36,400 nucleotides of DNA from Alteromonadaceae bacterium. GTDB lineage: Bacteria; Pseudomonadota; Gammaproteobacteria; Enterobacterales; Alteromonadaceae. A program made the translations under genes and the position numbers. Positions 1 to 8,427 of this stretch are shown in pieces; within the stretch, counting starts at the first letter, position 1; each line of letters begins with the position of its first letter. The notes beneath the pieces are model-generated. The model had not been told where the DNA came from. It made no database searches and saw only the letters and a list, made by a program, of their open reading frames with translations. Location: contig JALUXV010000496.1 in assembly GCA_027013165.1 (NCBI GenBank), positions 1 to 36,400 on the forward strand. The letters are read 5' to 3'.

Positions 1-1159
1 CTGGCACCACTTCTGGTTCAATTTGAACGTCCATGGCCATATCAATCATCAAGTCACCGGCGTCAATTTCACCGTTTTCACAAAGAATGAGTGCTCGCTG
101 AATGACGTTTTCAAGTTCACGTACGTTACCCGGCCATGAGTACTGAGTAAGCTTGCTTCTTGCCGCTGCGCTCAAACGTACATTACCTAGCCCTTGGTAT
201 TGTGTATGACGCTGAATGAGGTGTTCTGCCAACGGAACAATATCACCCGGGCGTTGAGCCAATGGTCGCCATGTAAGTGGGAATACGTTCAAACGATAGT
301 ATAAGTCTTCTCTGAACTCTCCCGCCTCAACCGCTTTACGCAAGTCTCGGTTACTGGTGGCAATAACTCGCACATCAAGTTTAATGGTTTTGCGGCCACC
401 CAATCGCTCGACTTCACGTTCTTGTAGCACACGTAATAGCTTAGCTTGAAGAGCAAGATCCATTTCGGTAATTTCATCAAGCAGTAAAGTACCGTTCTGC
501 GCTTGTTCAAACTTTCCCGGGCACGCTTGAATAGCGCCGGTAAATGCGCCTTTTTCGTAACCAAAAAGGGTAGCTTCAAGCATATTTTCAGGAATTGCTG
601 CACAGTTAATGGCAACAAACGGCGCTTCGCTACGTGGTGATTGGTCGTGAATATAGCGAGATAGCACTTCTTTACCCGAGCCACTGGGGCCTAGTATCAT
701 CACGGTTGCGTCTGATTTGGCAACTTTTCGAGAGAGTGTGAGTAGCTGTAAACTGGAAGGGTCTGCCACTATGGGGGTTCTCGATTCCACTTGTTGCGCA
801 GGGGCATATCGGCCAACAAGGTTAAGTAATACTTCTGGCGAGAAAGGTTTAGATAAATAATCTGTCGCACCGTCGCGCATAGCCTGTACCGCATCGTCAA
901 TGGTGGCATATGCTGTCATTAACAATACCGGCATATTGGGGTATTTGGCTTTAATGTTTTTCAGTAGCGTAAGCCCGCTCATTTCACCCATTTGGATATC
1001 ACTCACCACAAGGTCGACCTTGCGTGCTGCTAAAATCATTAGCGCCGATTCCGCGTTGTCGGCGTCAACCACATTGTAATCACCAAGTAGCAGCGTATCG
1101 TAAAGTGCTTCTCGTAAGCCTGCGTCATCTTCAACAATAAGTATGGTAGTTTTTGACAT
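1..1159 (-). CDS. flrC: Flagellar sigma-54 response regulator FlrC/FleR (3' part missing)
   Basis: NtrC-family response regulator that, when phosphorylated by FlrB, activates sigma-54 promoters of middle flagellar genes. Translating the minus strand from ATG at 1159 gives MSKTTILIVEDDAGLREAL, a receiver domain with the acidic pair and the phosphoacceptor region VVSDIQM near residue 54. The AAA+ domain follows, with Walker A GPSGSGKEV near residue 160, the sigma-54 contact loop GAFTGA, and LLLDEITEM. The arginine-finger region and WPGNVRELENV are also present. The frame stays open to base 1, so the C-terminal Fis-type DNA-binding domain lies outside the window. AGGAC precedes the ATG. It begins 17 bases after the stop of flrB, so the two are one operon. 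Confidence 0.93.
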   Translation of the reverse strand, partial: MSKTTILIVEDDAGLREALYDTLLLGDYNVVDADNAESALMILAARKVDLVVSDIQMGEMSGLTLLKNIKAKYPNMPVLLMTAYATIDDAVQAMRDGATDYLSKPFSPEVLLNLVGRYAPAQQVESRTPIVADPSSLQLLTLSRKVAKSDATVMILGPSGSGKEVLSRYIHDQSPRSEAPFVAINCAAIPENMLEATLFGYEKGAFTGAIQACPGKFEQAQNGTLLLDEITEMDLALQAKLLRVLQEREVERLGGRKTIKLDVRVIATSNRDLRKAVEAGEFREDLYYRLNVFPLTWRPLAQRPGDIVPLAEHLIQRHTQYQGLGNVRLSAAARSKLTQYSWPGNVRELENVIQRALILCENGEIDAGDLMIDMAMDVQIEPEVVP

Positions 1160-1176
1160 AAGGGCGTCCTCTTTTA

Positions 1177-2373
1177 TCAGGCTACGTTTTGTGAAAGAAC
1201 AACAGTGTCAGTGTTGTTTTGCGGTGCACATGGTAATGCCACTGTAAAGCAAGCTCCTCGCTCTTTCATGTTGGTAACGGTGAGCTGTCCGTGATGGGCG
1301 TGAACCACCGACTTAACAACCGCAAGTCCTAACCCTGTACCATGGGTTTTGGTAGTAAAAAACGGTTCGAAAATTTTGGCTTTTATCTTGTCTGGCACAC
1401 CTGGCCCGGTATCAATAACAGAAATGGCCAAACCTTGATGACCAACGGTAGCCCTTACTGTCACCTCGTAACCTTTTGGGGTAACCTGACTCGCATTGTG
1501 AATAAGATTGAGTAGCGCACCTTGCAGAGCGGTTAAGTTTCCTGTGAAGCTGACGCTACTGTCAAAACCTTCAAAAATCAGAGGCTGGGCGAGCTGACTT
1601 GTCATACTTAGTGCGCTTGGTTCTATGGCGTCTTTAAGCTGTGCCAAACTAATGTTTGATACCACTTGGTCTTCGCCAGACTTAGCGAATAACAGCATGT
1701 CATTAACCTGGCTTTCTAGTTCTTTTAAGCGGTCTGTAAGTTTATTAGCAAACTGCTCACCGGCTTCCTGAGGTAAATTTTTACGGGTTAGATTGGCTGC
1801 ATAAAGCATTGCCGCTGACAATGGTGTGCGAATTTGGTGGGCTAGTGATGCCACCATTTTACCTAATGATGAAAGCCGCTGCATGTGGCTTACACGAGCT
1901 TGAAGTTGTCGGGTTTCTGTAAGGTCGGTAATAACAATTAACTGACCTGGCTCACCCTCAAGAGGTGTAATAGAAAGCTTAACTCTGCGTCCATCAACTA
2001 AGGAAACTTCGTGTCCATCGTCAGCGCGGGGTTTAAATGAACGGGCAATAATAGCGCGCCACACTTCTTCTTCAAGCGGCTCGCCTAACAATGCCTTCGC
2101 TTGGTCGTTGGCTTGTTTAACCACCCCTTTTCCGTCGATAACTATCACGCCCGCAGGCATAACTTTAAGAAGATGAGACATGCGGCTAGCTTGTTGACGA
2201 AGAGAAGCAATTTCAGCAGCATCGGCGTTATTTTTGCCGTATTTGCCATGAACACCGGCGTCAAAAGAATGATCAGCATTAACAGCCTTGCTTACTTCAG
2301 AAGTAAGGCTATTAGAATCGAATACAGACCATGATGAATCAGTTGATGCGTAGTGACCGCTGTCGTATGCCAT
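1177..2373 (-). CDS. flrB: Flagellar sensor histidine kinase FlrB/FleS
   Basis: Sensor kinase partner of FlrC in the class III flagellar checkpoint. It has 398 residues: a PAS-like region at about 60-150, a dimerisation/phosphoacceptor helix with AHQIRTPL (His near 179), and a HATPase domain with HNASQVTPKG, DTGPGVPD and GTGLGLAVV. No membrane segment is visible, which fits the cytoplasmic FlrB/FleS type. The first 50 residues are polar and low in recognisable structure. A sigma-54 promoter sequence lies 47-62 bases upstream of the ATG, so it is probably activated by FlrA. Confidence 0.93.
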   Translation of the reverse strand: MAYDSGHYASTDSSWSVFDSNSLTSEVSKAVNADHSFDAGVHGKYGKNNADAAEIASLRQQASRMSHLLKVMPAGVIVIDGKGVVKQANDQAKALLGEPLEEEVWRAIIARSFKPRADDGHEVSLVDGRRVKLSITPLEGEPGQLIVITDLTETRQLQARVSHMQRLSSLGKMVASLAHQIRTPLSAAMLYAANLTRKNLPQEAGEQFANKLTDRLKELESQVNDMLLFAKSGEDQVVSNISLAQLKDAIEPSALSMTSQLAQPLIFEGFDSSVSFTGNLTALQGALLNLIHNASQVTPKGYEVTVRATVGHQGLAISVIDTGPGVPDKIKAKIFEPFFTTKTHGTGLGLAVVKSVVHAHHGQLTVTNMKERGACFTVALPCAPQNNTDTVVLSQNVA

Positions 2374-2419
2374 AGTGTCCTCGTCAATTATTAGACGTTT
2401 ATTACCTATGACATGTACT

Positions 2420-2435
2420 AGCAGGAGGTATGCCA
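2420..2435 (-). promoter_or_regulatory. Sigma-54 promoter of flrBC
   Basis: On the minus strand the sequence reads TGGCAT-ACCTC-CTGCT against the sigma-54 consensus TGGCAC-N5-TTGCW, with the -24 GG and -12 GC exactly ten bases apart. Transcription would begin near 2408, about 35 bases before the flrB start codon. This matches the known hierarchy in which FlrA and sigma-54 switch on flrBC. Confidence 0.75.
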
Positions 2436-2487
2436 GATTTTTAAACTAACAAATTCAAGAAGTTAAAGGTTACTTTCAAACAAAACC

Positions 2488-2507
2488 AACGTCAAAGTGA
2501 TGACGTT
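2488..2507 (-). terminator. Weak stem-loop after flrA
   Basis: A perfect 7-bp inverted repeat AACGTCA/TGACGTT with a 6-base loop overlaps the flrA stop codon. On the minus strand it is followed by GGTTTTGTTTG. This could be a weak intrinsic terminator separating flrA from flrBC. The stem is only moderately GC-rich and the T-tract is broken, so read-through is likely. Confidence 0.4.
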
Positions 2508-3981
2508 ACGCTTCTTCAACCCGTTGAATATCGTACTTACGCATTTTCTCAACTAGGGTTGTGCGACGCATACCTAGTTTGTCAGCTGCACGAGCTACTA
2601 CCCAGTCTTGATGCTCTAGGGCTTGTTTAATCAAGTTGATTTCAAGCTCTGACAAATACTCTTTCAGGTTTACACCTTCTTCTGGTAGCGCTGAGCTTAC
2701 AACCATAGCGCCGTCGTCTTCGGGCACCGACGAATCAGCCTCGAAATCGTCAGCGCTTTGCTCTTGAGCTGCTGCCTCAGCAAATAATGCATTAAAGGCA
2801 TCTCGCTCAAGCAACTCTTCGGGGTAGTCTGGCTCGTAAGGTTGAATTTCACCGTACTGATATTTTTCAGGAAGGTCGGTCACATCAACGATTTGACCAG
2901 GAAACAGAATAGTTAATCGCTCTACAAGATTAGAGAGTTCACGGACATTGCCTGCCCACTGATGCTCCATTAATGATGCTATCGCCCTTTCAGTAAAGTG
3001 AACGCCGTCTACGCCGTCACCTTGAATTCGGCTGTTGAGTTCTTGTAGCAGTAGCGGTATGTCGTCCTTGCGTTGACGCAAGGCAGGGCTGTCAATGGGA
3101 AAAACATTTAAGCGGTAGTACAAATCTTCGCGAAACTTATCTTCCTTAATCATGGTGTCTAAGTTTCTGTGAGTCGCTGCAATAATACGTACGTTACATT
3201 TTAGTGGTTTGTTGCCACCAACGCGCTCGTAGGTTTTTTCCTGTAACACGCGCAATAATTTCACTTGCATTTGCAACGGCATATCGCCAATTTCGTCGAG
3301 AAATAGTGTACCGCCTTCGGCCAACTCAAAACGACCTTTACGAGCACTAATAGCCCCAGTAAACGCGCCTTTTTCATGACCAAACAGCTCGCTTTCTAAA
3401 AGCTCACCGGGAATAGCACCGCAGTTCACTGGAATAAAGGGGCCATCTTTACGCTCAGACAAAAAGTGTACGTTGCGTGCAACCACTTCTTTACCTGTAC
3501 CTGATTCTCCAAGAATAAGCACGGTAGCGTCAGTGGGTGCAACTTGCTCTACGAGTCTACGCACTATTTGTATTTGTTCGCTTTTACCCACCAAACTGCG
3601 GAATAAACGGGTTTTAGCACCACCGCCACGAGGAACATTGGGCTTTCTGCGGGAGTATTCTTGGCAACGATGAATGGCTTGCGTTAATACGGGGTAAGTC
3701 AACGGCAGCGTTGCTACGCTCACCAAATTACAATCGGGAAGGTTTTCGCCATCGGCTGGTTGAATTGCCACAAAAGGGATGTGCGGGAAAGTCGCTAGCA
3801 GCTTTTTCACTTTAGCGGGCTTTTTAAAATCAATTAGCACAGCATCGGCGCCATGTCTTTTTAAGTAAGCCTCGCATTCAGAAACACCACGTGCTTCGCA
3901 TGCCTCACCTAAGAAAGTGACGACAGTTTCTAAGCTGTGAATTAAGTCCTGATTATCACTAACCAGTAAAATATCCTTCAT
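2506..3981 (-). CDS. flrA: Master flagellar regulator FlrA/FleQ
   Basis: Sigma-54-dependent enhancer-binding protein at the top of polar flagellar gene control; in FleQ/FlrA proteins it also binds c-di-GMP. It has an N-terminal FleQ-type domain (about 1-120) without the usual receiver phosphorylation site, then an AAA+ domain with Walker [23 protein letters not shown] and [10 protein letters not shown]. The C-terminus has a Fis-type helix-turn-helix ([19 protein letters not shown]). I start at ATG 3981, with GGGGA about 6 bases upstream, rather than at the adjacent TTG (3984). Length (491 aa) is normal. It is transcribed apart from flrBC, judging by the sigma-54 promoter and hairpin between them. 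Confidence 0.93.
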   Translation of the reverse strand: MKDILLVSDNQDLIHSLETVVTFLGEACEARGVSECEAYLKRHGADAVLIDFKKPAKVKKLLATFPHIPFVAIQPADGENLPDCNLVSVATLPLTYPVLTQAIHRCQEYSRRKPNVPRGGGAKTRLFRSLVGKSEQIQIVRRLVEQVAPTDATVLILGESGTGKEVVARNVHFLSERKDGPFIPVNCGAIPGELLESELFGHEKGAFTGAISARKGRFELAEGGTLFLDEIGDMPLQMQVKLLRVLQEKTYERVGGNKPLKCNVRIIAATHRNLDTMIKEDKFREDLYYRLNVFPIDSPALRQRKDDIPLLLQELNSRIQGDGVDGVHFTERAIASLMEHQWAGNVRELSNLVERLTILFPGQIVDVTDLPEKYQYGEIQPYEPDYPEELLERDAFNALFAEAAAQEQSADDFEADSSVPEDDGAMVVSSALPEEGVNLKEYLSELEINLIKQALEHQDWVVARAADKLGMRRTTLVEKMRKYDIQRVEEA

Positions 3982-4007
3982 CAAATCCCCAAAACGCTTT
4001 GTTATTA

Positions 4008-4066
4008 TTTACAGTTTAGCGCATTTGCAAATTGTAACTGTAAAAGATCACAGCGCAACCTGTGAT
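4008..4066. promoter_or_regulatory. Two inverted repeats upstream of flrA
   Basis: Two perfect inverted repeats lie 27-85 bases upstream of the flrA start. One is TTTACAGTT (4008-4016) with AACTGTAAA (4036-4044), 19 bases apart. The other is ATCACAG (4047-4053) with CTGTGAT (4060-4066), 6 bases apart. The second looks like a dimeric regulator operator; its half-sites are in the opposite order to a CRP site. No regulator can be named from sequence alone. Confidence 0.4.
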
Positions 4067-4129
4067 TGAGGAAATATGGAAATAAAACGCCAATATTGTT
4101 CTTAAGTTTAATGGGCATTGTAGATTAAC

Positions 4130-4159
4130 AGCGAACGCTACCTTGAAGCAGCGTCCGCT
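4130..4159 (-). terminator. Stem-loop after the flagellin-like gene
   Basis: Just past the stop codon of the 4169-4972 gene, a 10-bp stem (AGCGGACGCT with AGCGTTCGCT, one G-U pair in RNA) encloses a 10-base loop. Only a short T-containing tail (GTTAATCT) follows, so this is probably a weak terminator or an RNA 3' stabiliser. Confidence 0.5.
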
Positions 4160-4168
4160 ATCAAAGCA

Positions 4169-4972
4169 TTAACTCAACAAAGCCAATACCTGACCTTGTT
4201 GCTGGTTTGCTTGGGCTTGTACCGAAAGAGACGCCTGCCCTAACACATCATTTGATGCCTGCTCCGACGCCGCCTGTGCGTAGTCTAGGTCTTGAATTCT
4301 GCTACGTGCCGCAGAGGCATTTACGTCTGCCTGAGTTAAATTGCGCGCAGTACTTTCTAACCCATTTTGAATGGCGCCTAAATCACCTCTGGCACCACCA
4401 ATGGTCTCGATGGCGGCATCTGTAGCATCCAACGCCTCGTTTACACTGGTGCCTGAAGTAAGGTCAATAGACAGAACATCTGACAGTTGCGACGCAATAT
4501 CTAAAGTTTCAATATCTCTGGTTTGCCCTGCTCCAGAACCCACTTGAAAACTTAGCGAACCCTCTTCCGACAACAAGGCTTTGCCGCCAAAATTTGTCTG
4601 TTCAATAGTTTGAGTGATGTTGTCTTGCAGTTGGGTAATTTCAGATTGAATGGCTTGTTTGTCGCTATCGCTCAGAATACCACTGCCGGCTTGAATAGTC
4701 AGCTCTCGTATGCGGTTAACATCTTCGTTAATGCCGCCCAACCCGCCTTCTGCAACCTGTGCCAACGAGATTCCATCGTACACGTTGTTAACGGCTTGAC
4801 GATTACCTTCAATTTCTGACGTCAGTCTGTCTATAATTTGTTGCGCAGCAGCGCCGTCTGCGGCACTGTTAATTTGCTTTCCAGACGAAAGGCGTTCAAA
4901 CAAGGTTTCTTGTTTCTCTTGAAATTGCTGTAGCGGACTTGCTCCAGCAGAGCTGCTTCCGTTGATGTTCAT
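4169..4972 (-). CDS. Divergent flagellin family protein
   Basis: A 267-residue flagellin paralogue. Flagellin signatures are present: LSSGKQINSAADGAAAQQ near residue 30, NNVYDGISLAQVAEG near 80, and a C-terminal helix with SAARSRIQDLDYAQAASE ending in QANQQQGQVLALLS. The N-terminus is unlike the other two flagellins of the window: the usual start with NTNVSSLNAQRQL is replaced by MNINGSSSAGASPLQQFQEK. No FliA box was found upstream; a TATACT -10-like sequence at 5004-5009 (minus) has no good -35. It stands alone between flrA and the divergent sugar operon. It may be a minor filament or hook-proximal subunit, or a flagellin relative that no longer polymerises. Confidence 0.82.
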   Translation of the reverse strand: MNINGSSSAGASPLQQFQEKQETLFERLSSGKQINSAADGAAAQQIIDRLTSEIEGNRQAVNNVYDGISLAQVAEGGLGGINEDVNRIRELTIQAGSGILSDSDKQAIQSEITQLQDNITQTIEQTNFGGKALLSEEGSLSFQVGSGAGQTRDIETLDIASQLSDVLSIDLTSGTSVNEALDATDAAIETIGGARGDLGAIQNGLESTARNLTQADVNASAARSRIQDLDYAQAASEQASNDVLGQASLSVQAQANQQQGQVLALLS

Positions 4973-5193
4973 AGGGCTAACCTCATTACACTCTCACTGC
5001 TTTAGTATAGTTCACTTTTTGTTCTGTTACACACAAAAACTGATACCGACGTATACAATTTGATACCTCTTAAATAAGGGCTTTCAACGGCCAAATCTGA
5101 ACAGTAAGGTACGAGCACTGAAAACTCTGATGCACGTTACCTGTTGAATTTTTGATATTTTATTGCTTTTTTTTATATGTACGCCAAAACTTA

Positions 5194-5221
5194 TAAAGTT
5201 TTTAATGTACTATGCCGATAT
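5194..5221 (+). promoter_or_regulatory. FliA (sigma-28) promoter of the sulfoquinovose operon
   Basis: TAAAGTTT (5194-5201) is a perfect -35 box, and GCCGATAT (5214-5221) matches 7 of 8 bases of the -10 box, with a 12-base spacer (11 is usual). An A/T-rich tract lies just upstream. Transcription would begin near 5228, 50 bases before the start codon at 5279. This also argues against starting the first gene at the upstream in-frame ATG at 5177. The rest of 4973-5278 shows no gene. Confidence 0.78.
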
Positions 5222-5278
5222 ATTTTATTAAGAATAATTTTGCTGTTTGAAGTAGAAGCATTTTGCGGGAGAAAGCGA

Positions 5279-6502
5279 ATGAAAGTGTTAGTTATGGGCG
5301 GTGATGGTTTTTGTGGCTGGCCAACAGCATTGAATTTATCGGACAAAGGGCACGATGTCGTCATCGTTGACAACCTATCTCGCCGAAAGATCGATATAGA
5401 GTTAGATACGCAACCTCTGACGCCTATTGCTTCTATTGAAGAGCGGATCTCAGCATGGGAACAAGTTTCGGGTAAAACCATTGAGTTCGAATTTCTGGAC
5501 CTTGCCAAAGACTTCGTCGAGCTTGTCGAACTTATAAAGAAACACGCGCCAGACACCATTGTTCATTTTGCTGAACAGCGCGCTGCGCCGTATTCCATGA
5601 AATCAGCAAAATTGAAAAACTATACGGTTCAGAACAACTTGTGTGGTACTCACAACCTGTTGAACGCCATTGTCGAAAGTGGTTTAGATATCCACCTTGT
5701 GCACTTAGGCACTATGGGCGTTTACGGTTACGGAACAGCCGGTACTAGTCTTCCTGAAGGTTACCTACAAATTTATGTGGAAGATGAGCAAGGTCACAAG
5801 ATCCCTCAAGAGATTTTGTACCCAGCTAACCCTGGTTCGATATACCACATGACAAAAACCCAAGACGCATTATTCTTCCAGTTCTACAACAAGAACGACA
5901 AGATGCGTATTACCGATCTTCACCAGGGGATTGTTTGGGGTACGCAAACGGAACAAACCAAGAAAGATGAGCGTTTAATCAACCGTTTTGATTACGATGG
6001 CGACTATGGCACGGTGTTAAATCGCTTCCTTGTTCAAGCTGAACTTGGGTATCCGATGACAGTACACGGCACTGGTGGTCAAACTCGAGCCTTTATCCAC
6101 ATTCAAGACTCAGTAAAATGTATCGAATTGGCAATTAACAATCCGCCGAAAAAAGGTGAAAAGGTTAAAATTTTCAACCAAATGGCCGAGACACGTTGCC
6201 TTAGAGATCTGGCTGAACTCATCAAGCAGCAGTCTGGCGCTGAAATCGCGTACGTTCCAAACCCAAGAAATGAAGCGCCCGACAATGCACTGATGGTGAA
6301 GAATGACAAATTCAAGGCGCTAGGGTGGGAACCTATCACCCTTGATGCAGGCTTAATGGCTGAAGTTAGAGAGATTACCTCTAAATACGGGCATCGTTGT
6401 AATACTGATCGCATTCCGTGTAAATCGCTATGGACCAAAGACTGTGAGGAAGGTGTTCCTCAACAAGTAAGCGCACCAGCCAAACTACAAGCGGTAAAAT
6501 AG
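5279..6502 (+). CDS. UDP-sulfoquinovose synthase (SQD1/SqdB family)
   Basis: Short-chain dehydrogenase/epimerase-type enzyme that makes UDP-sulfoquinovose from UDP-glucose and sulfite. The 407-residue product resembles plant SQD1 along its length. It has the NAD-binding start MKVLVMGGDGFCGWPTALNL, the SQD1 block LTPIASIEERI, HFAEQRAAPYSM (Arg101), HLGTMGVYG (Thr145), the catalytic pair Tyr189/Lys193 in IYHMTK, GIVWGTQT, and GGQTRAFIHI. These are the SQD1 substrate and catalytic positions and separate it from ordinary GalE epimerases. The start at 5279 has GGGAG about 7 bases upstream and follows the FliA promoter. In photosynthetic organisms the product feeds sulfolipid synthesis. Here it opens a flagellar sugar operon, so a sulfoquinovose-bearing glycan is more likely (inference). 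Confidence 0.9.
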   Translation: MKVLVMGGDGFCGWPTALNLSDKGHDVVIVDNLSRRKIDIELDTQPLTPIASIEERISAWEQVSGKTIEFEFLDLAKDFVELVELIKKHAPDTIVHFAEQRAAPYSMKSAKLKNYTVQNNLCGTHNLLNAIVESGLDIHLVHLGTMGVYGYGTAGTSLPEGYLQIYVEDEQGHKIPQEILYPANPGSIYHMTKTQDALFFQFYNKNDKMRITDLHQGIVWGTQTEQTKKDERLINRFDYDGDYGTVLNRFLVQAELGYPMTVHGTGGQTRAFIHIQDSVKCIELAINNPPKKGEKVKIFNQMAETRCLRDLAELIKQQSGAEIAYVPNPRNEAPDNALMVKNDKFKALGWEPITLDAGLMAEVREITSKYGHRCNTDRIPCKSLWTKDCEEGVPQQVSAPAKLQAVK

Positions 6503-7440
6503 TGCTTAGCTCAGTTAATAGAATACTGATTACTGGTGGTGCCGGGTTTGTTGGTTCGAATCTAATAGCGTTAATTCGAGCCAATAACCCCAATATCAAT
6601 ATCCGTGTGATTGACAACGAAACGCTGGGAAGTTTCTCGGTGATTGCCCCCTTCGAGGTTGAAGCCGTAAAGGCGGATATCTTAGACACGGCAAGCGTAG
6701 AAAAAGCCCTTGTTGATGTTGATGCAGTTGTTCATCTTGCCGCAGACACTCGTGTTATTGAGTCTATTGAAGACCCGGAAAAGAACTTCCAGAATAATGT
6801 GGTAGCTACCTTTCAGCTATTGCAGTCTATGCGCAAAGTAGGTGTTAAAACCCTTATTTGTGCGTCGACTGGCGGCGCAATTTTGGGTGAAGCTCCTTCA
6901 CCAGTGCATGAAGAAATGGTGCCAAAACCACTGTCACCTTATGGCGCTTCAAAGCTCGCTCAAGAAGGCTATTGCTCGGCATTTGCCCATTTGTACGACA
7001 TGAAAATTGCAAACTTGCGTTTTTCAAACGTATACGGTCCCTTATCAATTCACAAAGGCAGTGTAGTTGCTACTTTCTGCCGCGCGATACTCAACGAGAA
7101 ACCTATCACTATTTATGGTGATGGCAGTCAAACACGAGACTATGTTTTCACCACTGACTTGTGTCAGGGTATTGTTAATGCGATTGAAAAAGAGGTTTCT
7201 GGCGTATTTCAACTTGGTACAGGGATACCGACATCACTCAACCAGCTTGTTACCACGCTAAGTGAAGTCACAGGTGTAGACATTACTCCTAACTACCAGC
7301 CTAAGCGAGATGGCGAAATACTACACACTTATTGCGATATTTCACGAGCCAAGCAAACCATAGACTATTCGCCGCAAGTTACCGTGAAGGCGGGATTGGC
7401 GGCTACATGGGAGTGGTTTCAGAAACACCACGGCTCATAA
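6502..7440 (+). CDS. NAD-dependent nucleotide-sugar epimerase/dehydratase
   Basis: Extended SDR enzyme of 312 residues that acts on an NDP-sugar, most like UDP-glucose/UDP-GlcNAc 4-epimerases. It shows RILITGGAGFVGSNLI at the N-terminus, VVHLAAD, the Ser-Thr region CASTGGAI, the catalytic YGASK, and the C-terminal GDGSQTRDYVF typical of the GalE/RmlB group. The exact sugar cannot be told. It starts at GTG sharing a base with the TAG stop of the preceding gene (TAGTG), so translation is coupled. A 4-epimerase could supply UDP-Gal, which the island's UDP-galactopyranose mutase would convert to UDP-Galf. Confidence 0.85.
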   Translation: MLSSVNRILITGGAGFVGSNLIALIRANNPNINIRVIDNETLGSFSVIAPFEVEAVKADILDTASVEKALVDVDAVVHLAADTRVIESIEDPEKNFQNNVVATFQLLQSMRKVGVKTLICASTGGAILGEAPSPVHEEMVPKPLSPYGASKLAQEGYCSAFAHLYDMKIANLRFSNVYGPLSIHKGSVVATFCRAILNEKPITIYGDGSQTRDYVFTTDLCQGIVNAIEKEVSGVFQLGTGIPTSLNQLVTTLSEVTGVDITPNYQPKRDGEILHTYCDISRAKQTIDYSPQVTVKAGLAATWEWFQKHHGS

Positions 7441-7467
7441 GTAGTGTTTCTTATCAGGTAACCCTAC

Positions 7468-8427
7468 ATGGCAAAACTTTCAGTATTGATGCCGGTATAC
7501 AATGTCGAGGAGCATATTAGCGACGCCCTCGACTCTGTTTTAAACCAAACTTTCAGCGATTTTGAACTTCTAGTCCTCGACGATGGCTCTACCGATAGCA
7601 CGCCTGCAATTTTACAGCGCTACGCTGCTATTGATTCAAGAATTCATTGCTTTACTTCCGCCAATCAGAAAGTTGCTAAGTGTTTGAATCAATTGGTAGG
7701 TGTTGCCACCGGTAAATATGTTGCAAGAATGGATGGTGACGATTTATGTCGCCCTACCCGCTTTGAAAAACAAATAAACGCACTGGAGAGTGACTCCAGC
7801 ATAGGGGTAATTGGTTCGTGGGTAAAAACATTTGGAGACGCTGACGAGACATGGCATTACCGAAAAGACGATAACTTTTCCAAAGCTCTTATCGCCAATG
7901 GCGTGACCGCGTTATGCCATCCGTCGTGGATGATGCTCCGAAACTATTTACTTGAGCAGCCTTACGATGACACTTACCGCTTTATTATTGATAGAGCATG
8001 GCTGGCTCACTTCGCACTCAAATACCCTGATAAAAAAATTATCGCCATACCTGAAGTGTTACTGGATTATCGCGTTCATCAACAATCGGTCACAGGTCAA
8101 CATTTTGACAAAATGGAAGCCAAAACTCAGTTATTGCTTAAACACTATTACCAAACGCTAGGGTTGTCACTAAGCGACGAAGCGCTAGTAGATTTTTGTC
8201 ATGTAGTTTATTGCAGAACCGTCACGACGTTGGAATTCGAGCGTTGCAAGGCAGTTTATCGTGATGCATATAATGCCTTTTGCAGCAAATACACCGATGA
8301 TTTTTTCGCGTTTAAAGAAAAGTGGATAAAGTTTTGCATTAAAAATCATAAACCTGCGGAATACTATCGCAATATTCCAGCAGATAACTTTGTTTTTTTA
8401 GCTGAACAGCCATCACGAGCAGACTAA
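7468..8427 (+). CDS. GT2 family glycosyltransferase
   Basis: A 319-residue GT-A fold transferase. It begins LSVLMPVYNVEEHISDAL, has LLVLDDGSTDSTPAIL and the metal-binding region YVARMDGDDLCRP, and lacks membrane segments, so it is a cytoplasmic inverting transferase. Donor and acceptor are unknown; UDP-sulfoquinovose is a candidate donor because the synthase lies two genes upstream. The stop codon overlaps the ATG of the next gene (TAATG). Confidence 0.88.
   Translation: MAKLSVLMPVYNVEEHISDALDSVLNQTFSDFELLVLDDGSTDSTPAILQRYAAIDSRIHCFTSANQKVAKCLNQLVGVATGKYVARMDGDDLCRPTRFEKQINALESDSSIGVIGSWVKTFGDADETWHYRKDDNFSKALIANGVTALCHPSWMMLRNYLLEQPYDDTYRFIIDRAWLAHFALKYPDKKIIAIPEVLLDYRVHQQSVTGQHFDKMEAKTQLLLKHYYQTLGLSLSDEALVDFCHVVYCRTVTTLEFERCKAVYRDAYNAFCSKYTDDFFAFKEKWIKFCIKNHKPAEYYRNIPADNFVFLAEQPSRAD

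Noticed and set aside
289-684. Open frame of 131 codons on the minus strand
   Set aside because: It lies in another frame inside flrC, whose real frame shows receiver and AAA+ motifs across the whole stretch.
5177-5278. In-frame upstream extension of the UDP-sulfoquinovose synthase gene from an ATG at 5177
   Set aside because: The extension contains the FliA promoter, has no ribosome site, and the SQD1 family begins at MKVLVMGGDG (5279), which has GGGAG before it.
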